64,000 nt of DNA from Spinacia oleracea (lineage: Eukaryota > Streptophyta > Magnoliopsida > Caryophyllales > Amaranthaceae). The position numbers and the translations under genes are program-made. Numbering within the stretch: the first letter of the stretch is position 1; every line of letters starts with the position of its first letter. The DNA lies in NCBI RefSeq assembly GCF_020520425.1, contig NC_079487.1, positions 105,930,141 to 105,994,140 on the forward strand, written 5' to 3'. The notes below the pieces were generated by a model. The model was given only the letters and a program-made list of their open reading frames with translations, was not told where the DNA came from and did not search any database. Positions 19,560-33,352 of the stretch are shown here, piece by piece.

Positions 19560-22500
19560 ATTTTTTTACGGAGTAAAAAACAAAAATGCCAAACTGCACT
19601 TACTTGGATCTTTCTTTTCAAATGGGGCTTTTTTACGTGGGGTATTTATAAGGCAAAAGTCACATGAGTTTGGTTATGAATCATAATAAAAACAAAAGCT
19701 AAGATTATACTTATCTTAAAGGAGTTTACTTTAAGGATTTGATTGTGCTAAACTAATACTAATAACAATACAGCATAGAAAACCACAATTTTGAACAAGA
19801 GACTTGTTATTTTAGATTTAGAACCAAAATTCACTCCATTAACTTGTCGGCCACTTGTCATCATCTCCACTGTGCTACACATAGACGACAAACGGCCACA
19901 TCGCCTCTCGACACGTGGGTTCACCTCATTGGGCCGCGTTTTCAGTTCCGACCTCTGACTGAAAGTCGTCATACAAATACGAGTAAGTTACACCTGATGT
20001 TGGTGATTCTCACTGTTAAACACCAACTATATCACGATCGATAAGTAATTGTTTATGCTTTGAACAACTGGAAATAATTGTCATGTTTTATGTTTAGCTA
20101 AAGTTTCAAGTTTAAGCCCGTATTAATGCAACAATATTATTAATGGTTGATATTCCAAAGGTGATCAAAACTAGGGTCAGGCCCGATTTTACCACAAAAC
20201 CTCATTTACCAAACCCATAAATTGAATACGGGTTTTTCGTGCCAGATTTGGGCTTTGGTCTAAATATGCGTATTTGAGGATGTCCAAACCCGCACTTTTT
20301 CAGGCCAAGTTAGGACAACATGATGGAATATAGCTGATTAGGTCTAAGAGATCCCTCGACTGAAGTCTGTCTCGGACTCTGGACTCAAATCTAAATCATT
20401 AATTTGGAGTTCTTTTACTTTTAAAATATCGGAATAAGTATTTGATCATAAGGTTTCACATTTTAGAAAACGTACACAAGAGAGTCGCCCCGTCGATCTT
20501 TGAGGCAGTTTCATACAAGATTTTGGTTAATGTTATAGTTAAACTTTTAATCAAGTAACACACCAATCAAGATGTTGGTGTCAAAACAGTTGATTTTAGA
20601 ATGTTACATAGAAAAGTCTGAGCTGCAAAGTAATATTAAAATGCAAAAGAACAAAACAAACCAACTATGTAAGACACTTCAAAGGGTATTTTCTCATCAA
20701 ATCTGAACAAAATATACCACATATCTCATCCAAATTAGTGATGACAATTTTTAAATATAATACAACCAATTGCATCTTATGTATGATTCAATTAATTAAG
20801 GCTATTTTTTATTCAAGTAATTCTACCTTAGGAACAAATTGGCAAAAAAATTAACCTTGGTTGTTTTTTTTATAATTTATAGACGGTTGTACTGTAAAGA
20901 TCCTCAATTATCGATTCTTAAAAGGAGAGGAAGCATAATACTTTGACATGTAAATACATGTTATTTGATGAATAAGAAAACATATCAAAAGGGTTGAGTG
21001 CAAAACTGATGAGTATCCCACCAAAGGGTAGCTAATTCAATAAGTGATTAAGAAAATTAAAACTATATAAGATGCATGATGTAAGTACAACCACTATGAT
21101 TAGAATATTTAGCAACTGACAATCTATGAGAAGATAAACACATTCATAAACAAACAAATTAATACATTATATTAATCTGTAATTAGTCAGAAGCTTAATA
21201 AATTAGGACACAACTGTGTTTCCCTCCAGGAATATAATTAGCAAACTTGTACTATATCACTATATAGGATTATAGTAATTAGTTTAAACCTTTCTAACAA
21301 TGAAACGAGGAAACAGAAAATAAACAAACCACCAGCATGGACTGCATATTGCAGTGTAGTACGCAGTATATGTCAGGTGTATTATTCGACACGTGGATTC
21401 GCTTGATTTGGCCACACTGTTACTTCTAATTAATTTCGAGGGGATCCGTCTTCTAGTTCAGTCTCGAGGCAAACTTTTATGTTTGATATATTTAGAGCAG
21501 TGGCGTATCTATGATTTTCATATAGAATATGCTAAATATGATCACGATTTAGTTTCTTTTTTATAAATAACCATTGGAGAATTTAGAATCAAAGTTGAAC
21601 ACAAAACTATAAATCTAATATTTCTATATTATTCAATTTGATGTACACTCAAAATCTACCCTGACTCAAAAACTCAATCTGTTTTTTATTTGGAAAGAGA
21701 ACAAATTTTAGTTTAAACAAATGATTATACACTAATTATTAATGATATTGCCGCATTGAGAATCGAACAGGGTATCCTGTAACAATACATCTCCCTTTAC
21801 AAGCAGACCAAGGTAACTTTTGTTATTAAGAGAGCTTATAAAAGTTTTTTAACCTCATCTAAACAGGATATGCAAATGTCTTCTCTTAATGCACACTGAA
21901 TCCTGTCTGCCCCAACTTAGGAGTGACGTTAGTATTTTAATACCTAGCTAAACGGAAGAGTAGCTTCGAAATGAAAACAAATGAGATTTAACCTTCTTTT
22001 TTATACTCATGGATCAACTCGAAGTTTCTCTGTAAAGAAAAAACGCAAAATGTAGACAAAAAAAACACACTGACGCATATAAAAAACAGAGTGAGTGTTG
22101 CAAATCTTAAAGATGGACTACAATCGTTATAGTAATGATTGCATATCCAAGGTTAAGCACAGGCGCATATAGCACACACATTTGACTCTTGAATAAGCAC
22201 ATGATTATTCTTTTATGTGGAATTGGATGAAGAATTTGAATAAACTCATGGCAACAAATAAAAGTGCGGGGACAAAATTGAAACAATGAATTTCATGGAC
22301 AAGGACCTAAGAGAAAGCGATTACTTCAATTCCTTAATATTTGTGTCCACCAAATTACCCCAATTTTTAATTTTTAAGCCTAAAACAAGTTGTGCTTTAA
22401 CAATCATTATAGTTTAGACCAAACTAGTTTATGATAGTTGACCTTCTACCATATGCAACATTTGCTATACTCTGTATAATTTTCCGGTACCACGACACAA

Positions 22501-23160
22501 CTTGTGTACTTGAGTCTTCTTCACATTCATAAAGTACTCGTTCTCTTATATTCATAATTTTAGGTCTCGACAATAATTTTACAGACCATTAAGAAAAATG
22601 AAAAATTAGCTTTCTACCATTTCTCCATTGCTTTTGGTGAGGATCAAGAAGTCATCATTAAGTATCTAACAAGGTACTAGTACCACTATAGCAATAATTT
22701 TCGTTGAGGTAAAGAATTAATTTAGTTCAAAGTGCACAAGGAGGCTAATGAATTAAGTAGTCCTCCATTTAGTTAGTGGCAAAATAATGAAAGTAGGGAA
22801 CACCCAAATGCCAAAGAGAGTGGGATACCTCATTAAAATTGGCAAAAGGAACAAAACCCAAGTGACATGGGACAAGCTGCCCTCTAAGCTGATAGTCTAA
22901 TCTGGCAGTACAAGGTTACCTTTGTCCCCCCATTACTAGAGCACTCCTTAACCAAGCAGTATAAGTTTCAGTCCTTAGTCCTTACTCCTTAGCCAAAGTG
23001 ACAAAATTCATAAACTTATCACCTCAAACAAAAGTCTCATCATATGCCTCCAATTCTACTCCAACTATCGTCTTTCTTTACAACTGACATGGGGTCCACC
23101 TCACCAATGAGAATTGAGAAAGGGAATATCTCAATGTAATCATGTACACAGTTCTCCTCC
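19560..23160. other. Intergenic DNA without a recognised gene
   Basis: AT-rich. 20170-20300 contains a degenerate CCCGAT/GGGCTT-rich stretch resembling the C/G-rich repeats farther right. No ORF with family features is present. The part just before 23700 is the upstream region of the zinc-finger gene. Confidence 0.5.
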
Positions 23161-23716
23161 TAGTCATGATTCATGATTCATGAATATGATAAACCCATCC
23201 CCATCTCAGAGACGCGCAAAAACATTCCATGTCAAAGGTTTCTCTTTCAAAATTACCCCTTTGATTTTTACCCGTCACCCAATCAGGACAATCACCCTCC
23301 TATTAATCACAAATGGGTAATCAAAGGTTTATTTAATCAGGAATATCCTAAAACGCACATAAAATTAAACCCGTTTTTATTTTTACCCATGTTGGGGAAT
23401 GGGGATGGGTTTGTCATCCTTTTGGCCTCCTTTTTAATTAGTTTTTCAAGCATAGTAAATGGAGCACATTCATATTCCATGAGAAAAATATTAAAAAAAT
23501 AAGATGAATAGACTAGCCATAGGCCCCTTTAGATTAGATATAGGCATAACGTGCAGTGTCAAATTAAAAAAAAAAAGGGTATGTGGGATGAATAAATAAG
23601 TCTTTTGCTCTTAGATCGACATAATAGACACTCAAACCCAAAACACTCACTAGGAAACAACTCAAAAAAAAAGTGAATCCTCTCTGTGTTGGTATAAGAA
23701 GCAACTCTTCAAATTT

Positions 23717-24640
23717 ATGGTTCATCCAATTCCTCATATAAAAGAGAGAGAATCATTTTACCTGATGGAACAAGTAGAGTTAGAACCATGTCTTTCAGGC
23801 GCATCGAGCACGATCTCAGCCGCGCATGAAGCTCCGCCACACACACGCTTATACAGACCACTGCATCAACAATACAAAACAGGTAAAGAGGCACAGCTAG
23901 AGGATCAATATCAAGATCAAGATCAAGATCAAGAGCAAGAGACAGTTTCTGAGACACATATACCATTAGATTTAATGCTGTCTAATGATGAATCATGCCA
24001 TGAATTCAACGCGGAACTCAATCTCATCGACTGCTTAAACGTAGGTTCATCTCAGAGTTCATCAGAAACTCCCCAACTATCAGAAAGCTGCGAGCCTCGA
24101 GTTTTCTCATGTAATTACTGTCAGAGAAAATTCTACAGCTCGCAAGCGTTAGGTGGACACCAAAATGCTCACAAAAGAGAGCGGACTATAGCCAAAAGAA
24201 ACCAGAGAATAGGAGCAACAATCGCCGCCACGGCAGCGGCGTTTGGGCATCCTTACTTACACCAACAACACAATTATTCAAACATTGCTTCCTTACCTCT
24301 TCATGGTTCTCCCAATAGATCTCTTGGAATTCAGGTACACTCCATGATCCACAAAACTCCTGCTAATAATAATACTATGACAATGTCTTCTTCTGGAAAT
24401 GTGTACGGACATCAAGGGTGGTTAAGGTTACCTATCGAACAACAACCTGCGGTAGGGAAGTTAGTGACGGAGACATACCACCACGGTAGCACCACCGCAG
24501 GACCGTCTTCCAGAGGTGGCGCTGGTAGGTTCAATATAGTAGAAGAAGGGGTTACCAGTGGCGGCTGGTGGACTGGAGAAAGTCAAATTAAAAGTATTTC
24601 AGAAGACTCTACAAACCTTGATCTATCCCTCAAACTTTAA
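23717..24640 (+). CDS. Single C2H2 zinc-finger transcriptional repressor (ZFP1/3/4/7-like)
   Basis: Intronless, 307 codons. One Q-type finger C132-x2-C135-x12-H148-x3-H152 contains the plant-specific QALGGH, embedded in FSCNYCQRKFYSSQ and followed by a basic KRERTIAKR stretch. The last residues, LDLSLKL (301-307), form an EAR repression motif. This arrangement matches the Arabidopsis single-finger ZFP1/3/4/7 group, nuclear DNA-binding repressors linked to development and hormone or light responses. A short Gln-Asp repeat (about residues 65-77) is encoded by a CAAGAT microsatellite and probably varies in length. A second in-frame Met at 23765 (MEQVELEPC) could be the true start. Orthology to one named member cannot be settled here. 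Confidence 0.93.
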   Translation: MVHPIPHIKERESFYLMEQVELEPCLSGASSTISAAHEAPPHTRLYRPLHQQYKTGKEAQLEDQYQDQDQDQEQETVSETHIPLDLMLSNDESCHEFNAELNLIDCLNVGSSQSSSETPQLSESCEPRVFSCNYCQRKFYSSQALGGHQNAHKRERTIAKRNQRIGATIAATAAAFGHPYLHQQHNYSNIASLPLHGSPNRSLGIQVHSMIHKTPANNNTMTMSSSGNVYGHQGWLRLPIEQQPAVGKLVTETYHHGSTTAGPSSRGGAGRFNIVEEGVTSGGWWTGESQIKSISEDSTNLDLSLKL

Positions 24641-24649
24641 GAACTCTTT

Positions 24650-27600
24650 TTTCTTTTCTTTTTCTAGAATTTAGGGGTTTGCTACAATATGCTTGAAATA
24701 TTATTTAGCTTAATTGTCTCCTTCCCTTCCTTCATGGGATGATATCATGTAAATTTTCTAATGACAAAAAGGTAAAAAGATTTTTCTTCTTTCAAGGTTG
24801 TTTTAGCTTGAGAGATTAAATTCATGTTCATAATCTAAAACCAAATTATTGTCAGAAGCTGCATAAATCCGTCTTTCAGAATACTCAATAGTGATATACC
24901 GGAAACACGGAACGGAGATCCGCAGACACGATTCTTAGCCTGTTTCATTAAGGTAAACAACATTACATCCACTAAACATACCAAGCAAAAGCTAAGAAGT
25001 ACACAGATAGAAATTCTGAATTGGAATTAGCTAGCTTCTGAGAGTTGTTGTAGAAAACAAGGAGAAAAGAAAGAGATCAGGAACAGTGGCATACACTGAT
25101 TGATACACTCCAGTTTAAGACAGTAACTGACAGTCTGACATATACTGATACAACTACAGGTATTATAAAATGTACAACAAACTCTGAGCAAAGTGGCTCA
25201 ATCAACTGTACAACTCTTAAGAAAAAAGCAATTAAAACGGCAAAAGAAGTACGGACTGGCCTTTTTTGAATGTAAAATTAATTCATTAATAAGTGAAACG
25301 GCATAAGAAGTGCCGATTATCATACTGAATTCAACTTCTACACACCTAATTTATAATTGTATTATTAGAAAATAAGAGAGTAGAAACACCAAACCTAACA
25401 TAACATTTGGCATTTTGCATTTGATATGGACTGAGAAATCTTCTACCAGATATTCTAGTACCCACTGTCTAGGAAGAAGTAAGCATTCAAATATTCAATA
25501 GACTTGTAGACAATTGACTTTAAAAATTTATGCATCATGCCATCTATCATCAATTTATTTCCCCAAGAGGTGGGGGTGGAGGTAGAGGTCCTAGACCCTA
25601 GTGGACCGGGTTAGTCTGACTCCTGGTCACGCTCTGGTCCCCCTAGTGGAGTAGCGGGTGGTCATGAGCAGGATGTTCAGCCACAGGCCGGGTTCAAACC
25701 GGGTAATAGACTTATAAGAAGCCCACCTAGACCGGCCCAGCGCAGTTGCTTCTTGTGCCAGTCATGAATCATCCACCGCACAGCCTTGTTCATTTCATGG
25801 TTTAAACAATGAAAATAGCAGTGCTGACGACAGTGGAGAAACAGGAAATCAAGCAGCAAAATATGTGATCACATATAAAGAAATGCATATAAACACTCAA
25901 GTTTTAAACTTTAAAGAGGTTAAGTTTTAACAGCCAATCAGCTATTCAAAAGCAAAGCTTCTAGTGCTATTTTCCAAAATGGCTAGTAATGTTACAGACA
26001 CTACACATGTTTCAAATGTCAGATATGAAACCTCATTTAATTCCATGTCATTGCCTGCTAATCATTTGGTTACAGACTTTGAAATGCAACCAGACCGCCT
26101 ATCTGCTATGTTACCGGATAAACTGTACTACAACTCTACAAGCAGAGACATTGACAGTGCATACTGCATCCCAATCTCAGGATAGTATCAGAAACGAACA
26201 GGTTATAGATAGTCCATGAATTATCAGTTTACTACACAGTCTAAGTCTACACTGTGTTATGAAAGTCACAAAGAATGGAGTATTACTCTGGGCCTTACTT
26301 TTATTCGAAACACTAATACCTATTTTATTTGCATGGAACAATCTTTCAGTAGCTCAGGTGTAGAGGTGGACAATACTACTGGACAGAGCGGGTTGAGCTA
26401 GCTGGTTTGGTGGGTGAAAACCCGTGACCGACCAAAAAGTAACGACGTTGGGCGAGTCCAGGTTTTAATTTGGGGTTAGGTTTGTTGGTCCAGTTCGAAG
26501 GCCACAAGGCCCACAACCAACAAGCTAGGTGGACCGTGGACCTGTGAAACCAGTATCAAGACGGACTCTGTCCAACCTAGTAGCGGAGACCACTAAGTTT
26601 CAACTGATGATTCAAGCATGAATCTTTCGATCTCTAGTTAAAGTTGTTTACAAGCTGCCAAGCTCCAATATCAATGCTCTCTTAGGAATTTACCCCGTCA
26701 GTGAAGTCGCAATTCACTAGCTGACACAAAATTATTATTCACAATTTAATTCCCCTAGTCTTCAACTAGTAACAGCCTCTTGCAATAAAAGTTTAAAAAA
26801 TATAGACAAATAAAAGTCTGCACTCAGTGGAGGTAGTCGCTTCCCTATTCCTGCCTAAGTGAGACAAATAAAAATAGACAACTTCCTGTATTCAAATTAA
26901 ACAAACTGTGGCACTTGGAGATGTGATACTTCTACGTCTAATCAAACGATGACTAATACTAGTAATCAGATATACTTAGTTACATACTACAGTTCAAGAC
27001 TAATCATAGTAATTAGTTCAAGTATAACAAAGTAACAAACATCAGCATTAGAAGAAACCCAAAACAAGGGAACACTGATCCCTGATTAGTTAAATGGTAC
27101 AGAGATTCAAAGGAACTAGTGGGATTTCCATATCCAGATATCTTCCAATTTGCTCATTCTAAGTTTAACCTAAAATAGTCATTCTCGGCTTCCAGCCAAT
27201 CCAGCTTAATGAATAGTTGAAAACCGAGAACAAAATCAACCAACAAAAAAATAATGCTGGAATCGTAGATCAACTCTAAAACTAACATTCACATACAAGT
27301 GGCTCTTCATTAACGAATGTGGTAGAACATAAAGGAGAGATAAAGTGCGAAGAACGTAAAAGGAAAGATCATAAAATTGTAGCACAGATCCAAAGATATA
27401 AGAACTGTAACCACAAACAGTCAAACACAGATTAAACTCTTATGGGTTAAGAAAGGCAGAGTCATCTTTACTAGACCTCTTATACAAGTGAAAGTCTCAG
27501 TCTCTTCTTCATTTTAACTGGTTTCAGCAAACACTAGAGGCCAACTATTTATACTTGCCCAGAAAGAGGGAACTCAAAATTTTAGGAACTCAAAGAAGGG

Positions 27601-28630
27601 GTTATGTGTGGGTTAAGCAGTTTTTCCTTTAACAACGAGTAACTAATCCAACCTTTGTATCAATCCTCCATTACTACAACCGGATTGTTAAGGTTTTTAC
27701 CTAGCTGCAAACATAACCATGATTTTAGGCCGTGATAGCCGACCAAGCACATCACTATGAAAAGAGGTTTTATGAACATTATCGTGATTGTGACCTCATC
27801 AGAAATATAAATCCCTTAAACCAACCGAATCTACTCTTTATATCTTCAAACTAGAGTCACTTCTAACTGGCTCACCAATTCAACAAAACCCAGATAGAGA
27901 AGAATTTGTATAGTTGTATAAACTATCTCATTCAAACTAGGGTTATATGTTTGTGTAAGATTTTTTAGAACATGCTAAGAAACCTTTTTCTCCTCTGAAG
28001 TAAAGCTTCTGCAAAGCCATCAGGCAATGATGCAATCTTGAACAAATTAAAATTAAGAGAAGAACAAATTAATTGTTGAACTTAGCATCCCAATAATTCT
28101 AGTTCTATGCCTTTGTCACCAAATTCAGGGAGAAGTTGATAAGTTAGATTCTTGTTACCTAACTTCATTTGAGGAAAGCCAACATAGAAAAATAGCCAGT
28201 AGGAGAAAACTGGTTTTTGCAGAGAACCCATTGTTGAGATCCAAAAGTCAGTCAAATATTACAATACCAGGATGCCACGAGCCAAACCAATAAAAGAGCA
28301 CTCTAAATAAGCCTCAATCTAACACAATGAGTCAATGACTACCTAACACAATCCTGTCCAAACAACTTGTCAAAATGAGGAGTAAGAATCTGACTTAGAT
28401 TTCGGCACAACAGTCCTTGCCCATGTCATCAAACCAGTTAAGTATTAAACCTCAAAAATTGTCAATTTCGTCAATATTCAGCAAGCAAGTAATATGAAAA
28501 GAAGAATTTGAGGAATACTTTGTATATTATGAACAAATCATTTATGTTAAGGAACATTTTATACCCCCTAAAGTCTAAACAGTATCAATGTCATTACCAT
28601 ACAATTGATCTTCCAGGGGAAGCCAGAAAG
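24650..28630. other. Intergenic DNA between the zinc-finger and mitochondrial glycoprotein genes
   Basis: No coding region found. 25570-25750 is GC-richer and contains GGGTTCAAACC, which resembles a tRNA-type B box, but no partner A box or insertion duplication was found. 26390-26580 is another G/C-rich degenerate stretch. Confidence 0.5.
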
Positions 28631-28635
28631 GCACT

Positions 28636-31600
28636 CTACAGTTCGACAAAAGACTTCACCGTTTCTAACCATCTCAGGAGTTCAGTTCTATCCTTGTTGA
28701 ACATGTACTGATGCAAGAAAACAGAAAGTTCATCATTCACCCCTCTTGCTTCCAAGTATTGATGAAGTGCCTTACGGAGCTTGGGGTCCAAGTTTCTGAG
28801 GTAATGGAATGTAATAGTGTCAATCACAAGCTAAAACAGTGGATAACACAGGCACAATGCAATAACATTCATGGGGGGCACGTTTACAGTTTACTGGTAT
28901 GACACAATCAAAATTTCGAAACAAACAGCATGGAAAATTAACCATGATTTCAAGCCTCAAACAGGAGCTTATTGAGTAAAATGTAATGGGTGATCAGAAG
29001 AAAAAGACACCAATTACCAGCCAGATGTGCACTAGATTAACACACCCCAATCTAAGTACACAGCTAATTAACATACTTCATATTTTTTCCCCTGATCTCT
29101 GATGTTCTGTATACAGTTATGAAAATAAATAATCCTTCGCAATCTTTAGTGAAGATTACTGTTTACTGCTAGTCCACATTTCCACTACTTTGAAAATGAT
29201 AAGAAAATAGGCAAATGTCACAAAAGATGCTCAAGATCATAGTAACAATCATAATTACAAAACCAAACACCATCATGCCAAACACATGGAGCTATTATGG
29301 CTAACAAGGAGGCAGTACCTTATATTAGGCCCCATATGAGCTTTAGGCAGAAATTTGTTGCCACGAAGCATGTAGACTTTCATGATCTCCAAGCCATCTG
29401 GCCATGCGGAGCACACAAATCCTAATCCATCAGATCCCTCTCCCTTGTATATGTCAACCAGTAAGCTTATGTGAAGACGAATGTCTTCGCCATCAGCATC
29501 GTCCCCGGGTTTTGGGTCGGATACACAACCATCAAACATAGTAGCCTCAATTTTGATATCTTCTTTTTCACCAAACTTGCATCGGAGCCTTACAAATTGC
29601 TCACCTGGGCGGTGTTCAACTGAAAATATATTGAAACTTGCGGGAGGCTGCATATTCGGATAAAAAAAGGTTACATAAGATTAAAAGGCTGAACACCAGC
29701 CAACTACTTTCAACAACTGTAACAATGGAAAGAAAATGAGTGCACTGTTGTGATATGTAAGGGAAAAGGAAAGGCTTTAAGGACTAATGTTCCCCAGGAT
29801 TTCCAACTTATGGGTGAAATGCTATTTCATAAACTGGTTCAGGAATCAGGATTTAATTTTTTAGTTTAAACATACAACCCAAATAATATGTAAAAGATAT
29901 CCCGATAAAAACCGTCAACAATTTAACATTAATCTCCATATTTTTTGTAGCCGCCTTATTTTCCCAAGTCTTAATATGTCGTTGTCAAATTTGCTATCAT
30001 CAGTCAAGTTTTTAAACAAATTCACTTTAATCAAGGATCACAATAAGCGCAAACTAAAAATCACAACATGAAGTCTACAAATTTCATAGAAAATATTGCA
30101 GTGCTATCATATTTATAAGATCATCCCTCTTCTTTCTAAAAACTCTGATACAAAAAAATAAAAAAAATAAAAACATATAGCCTTATCCTAAACAATGGGT
30201 CGGCTATATGAATGGAATCATCTACGAGAATCCATCTCCTTCATTCCTTTCTACTAAGCATCTTGTATTCTAGGAGCCTTAAAGATTTATATCCTTCTTA
30301 ACACCTCAATTCATGTCATCAGTGGTGTCTCTTACCTTCTTTTTAGGTCAACAGTATTCCAATTTCCAAATCTCCAATCGCCGTACCAAAGTAGCCACCA
30401 CGACAACTACCATTGTAATGTGATTAACTTTCTTTTCTTATCGGTCAATGGCCAAAACTCCAACTTTTATGTGAATTTTATCATTGTGAACTCTATGTTT
30501 CCTTGTGTTAGCTGAGTAAGCTGACTTAGCTCACATTCATTTTAACATCTGCATCTTAGCTCCACTCACCTTCTTTATTTGATCTATCCTAATTCCCAAA
30601 GGACCAGTATTCTGATGTGTAAAAATAAGGTTGTCCTTGTAGAAATAATTCTCTCCCATCCAAATTTACAATAATTTGGTTTTATCTTTGTTGTTTCTAC
30701 ATCTACATTAATCCCAAAAACTTAATTTTACTGTTGCCTAACCTAAAATCTCGTGATTCTATCTCTTGTCTCCAGTGCTCCAACTCAGCTTCGAATCCTA
30801 TTTTGATTGCAGCCAAGAGCATAACTGAAAAAACAAAACACACGCTAATATTCACATCTATCCCCGAACAATCCTACTGAAACATTCTAACTCTTGTCTC
30901 CAGAGCTCCAACTTAGCATTCATTCTTGCTTTAGTTGTAACCAATAACACATTTAAAACACATCACACTAGCAATCACTTTACTAAAGTCCATGTGCTAA
31001 CACAAGTTACACAACTACTCCATCTAACCAAGTCACCAACTATTACCATGTCAAAGTCTATGGAAACAAGGGGAGATACCACCAACATGTCTGACAGGAA
31101 AAAAGATCCTCTAGTTAGAAACATCATCTGGAATTCACCTAAGATGCACTAAACTTTAGTCCAGAATAATTGCCAAAAAAAAAAAACTTTAGTCCAGAAG
31201 ATTAAAAGGTTAAGGACATGAAACAAATAATACAATTAACTCTGGCTGATAAGCTACTACGTTACCATATATCTTGATCACTTAAACGAATCATGGTTAG
31301 CAGCTTAATGTTTTTCCTCTTCCTCCACATGACTGCAGGAAAGTAAAACTTTTGAGCATCTATTTTTACCACATGAAAAAAACACAATACTGCATACCTT
31401 GCCGATAAATTCCCTATGTTATGGCAATAACAACTTATATTTCCATGTCTCATAACAACAAGACCAACCTAAGCTTTATCATCGGTATATGTAGTACACT
31501 CATCCCACCTCATTCAATCACCACACTCATGAATGCCTACAACAGCATTAAAGAGAGGGCATTCCTTGAATTCACGGAGCCGATTTCCTTCCGTTTTCTA

Positions 31601-32278
31601 CTGTATCAATAATCTCCTACTTCCTACCACTCTAGTTTGACTTTGAATTTCGAACCGATGTTAGATTCTCGAAAACAAATGCACTCCCTCCACTCCATAG
31701 TTCTCAGGTCTCTTTGATCAGCTACATTGTCAAGGAAACACGGATTTTAAACCAAAAAAGTACGTTGTCTTGCAATCAATTTCCAGAACCACCGGTTCCC
31801 AGCAAACCCAATTTCTATTAATCCCTAAATCTCCTAACATTACAATTTAAACTACATTCACAGCATCAAATTCGCTCGTTTAATTTGTAAACTTTTCAAT
31901 CAAAAAAATAAAAATAAAATCATCTAATTCAATCCATTCCAATGTTATGCTCCAATGTTCAAACTTCAAACTCAACGCAGAAATATAAATTACAGAAAAA
32001 ATGGGACAAATTCAAAAACTACTTCAGAATACCTCTTCAGGCGGAGCATATTCAGACTGATATTCGACCTCGGTGCGAAGAATTCGTATAATATTGGAAT
32101 CGAACGGTGATCGGACCTTTGTCGTTTCAGAAGAGTGAGCACGAAATTGGGTCGGGGATTCTTGGAAGCATCGAAGTGGTCGGAGAAGAGGTAACCATTT
32201 CCGATGTGTGAGGTTTCCGGAGAGAGAAAATGAAGAAGGAAGACGACATTTTCGGGAAATTCTGAATAGGGAAGCCAT
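28636..32278 (-). CDS. Mitochondrial glycoprotein family protein (MAM33/p32-like), three exons
   Basis: Exons on the minus strand: 32278-32033 (82 codons), 29647-29319 and 28795-28636, with GT-AG junctions and phases 0 and 2, giving 244 residues. That is the usual size of plant MAM33/p32 homologues. Residues 1 to about 48 are basic and Ser/Leu-rich (MASLFRISRKCRLPSSFSL), a typical mitochondrial presequence. The central part holds the acidic beta-sheet region (EKEDIKIEATMFDG, DDADGEDIRLHISL) and the C-terminus the helical signature (LDPKLRKALHQYLEARG, FLHQYM, LLRWLETVKSFVE). p32-family proteins form doughnut-shaped acidic trimers in the mitochondrial matrix and are linked to respiratory-complex biogenesis. 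Intron 1 is 2.4 kb and intron 2 about 0.5 kb. No disruption is seen. Confidence 0.9.
30170..31010 (-). mobile_element. Possible degenerate LINE (RTE-type) remnant in intron 1
   Basis: The stretch begins near CAATGGGTCGGCTATATGAA, a word I associate with plant RTE-type LINE remnants, and continues with composition unlike the surrounding intron. No intact reverse-transcriptase motif is readable. The call rests on recalled repeat style only. Confidence 0.25.
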
Positions 32279-32434
32279 GGAAGGGGGAAAGTGTCAAAAT
32301 CTTGGGAGGTTGAAGGAGGGTTTTAGGATTTGTGGGTTTTGCAAATTGCAACAATGTGTCATTTACTCATTTTTTGGGAGTAAATTTTTAATTCAGTCCA
32401 CATGTTTAGGCCCAAATTGAAATTGGGGTTTTTA

Positions 32435-32824
32435 AGGCCCTGTTTAGCAAAACTAATAGTAGCGAGTAGCTTAGCGGTTGAGTAACAGGTAACGGTTGAA
32501 ATAGCGGGTAGCAGGTAATAGTAGCGAGTAACGATTAGCTGTTAAAGTAGCGGATAACTAGTATGAGTGTTTGGTAAAAATAGCGGTTGAGATTGTAAAG
32601 TACAATAAAAACTATATATACTCTGTATTGCTTAAAACTTTATTATAATTTTATCAAACGCTACCGCTACCTTGAAACGCTACTATTTTTAACGTTTGAA
32701 AAAAGCTATTCAACCACTACCTTTACCGCTAACCGCTACCTTGCCCGCTATGACACCAAACACTTACAAATTTTACTAGTAGCATTTTGAATGGATCAAA
32801 ACGCTACTGCCAAACACGCCCTGA
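32435..32824. mobile_element. Foldback / hAT-like element rich in TAGCGGTTA words
   Basis: The left end GGCCCTGTTTAGCAAAACTA and the inverted right end (reading GGGCGTGTTTGGCAGTAGCG on the minus strand) are related. The left half is full of TAGCGGTT/GTAGCGG words and the right half of their complements (AACCGCTACC), so the unit can fold on itself. It begins 157 bases upstream of the mitochondrial glycoprotein start codon. I could not find a target duplication. Confidence 0.6.
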
Positions 32825-33120
32825 CTAGAGGGTGTTCATAAAAAAACAAAACCGCGAATTGTAAACACGGGATTAATCGGTAGGTAAACGAAACAATACA
32901 AAAATTAACATAAGCTAGTTTGTAAAAATAGCTGTTAAACAACAAAACGGAAACATTCTTTAAAAAATACTTCAATTTGACGGTTTATAGAGTTTATACA
33001 ACATTTTATTTTAGTATAACATTTTTTTGTTTAGCTAGCTCAATAAGTTACTCTCTTCGTAATTTATTAGGAGTCGCATGTTGACCGTCACGCATATTAA
33101 AGAAGGATACTTGAGTCTAA

Positions 33121-33352
33121 TAGAAATAATAAAGTAAGTTTTTTTTTTTTGGTTCTACTACGAGGAGTTTCCACCGCCTTCGACGAGTGGACTAATCTCC
33201 CGCGGGAGTTTGCATTGGTACCTCGATGGGCAGCATCCCTCCCATTTGAGATTTTTTCCATTTCCAAGGCTCGAACTCGAGACCTTGGTTAAGGAGCAAG
33301 AGACCCTTAACCACTCATGTCAACCTCAATTGGTAGAAATAATAAAGTAAGT
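33121..33352 (-). mobile_element. tRNA-derived SINE with 19-bp target-site duplication
   Basis: The body 33140-33333 on the minus strand starts CCAATTGAGGTTGACATGAG, contains GAGTGGTTAAGGG (A-box region) and GTCTCGAGTTCGAGCC (B box), and ends in an A-run (the T-run at 33140-33150). It is flanked by perfect direct repeats of 19 bases (33121-33139 and 33334-33352, beginning TAGAAATAATAAAG). A short element with pol III boxes, an A tail and a long target duplication is a SINE mobilised by LINE machinery. Confidence 0.88.

Noticed and set aside
25570..25750. Possible SINE or tRNA gene (GGGTTCAAACC)
   Set aside because: A B-box-like word alone; no correctly spaced A box, cloverleaf, A tail or flanking duplication.
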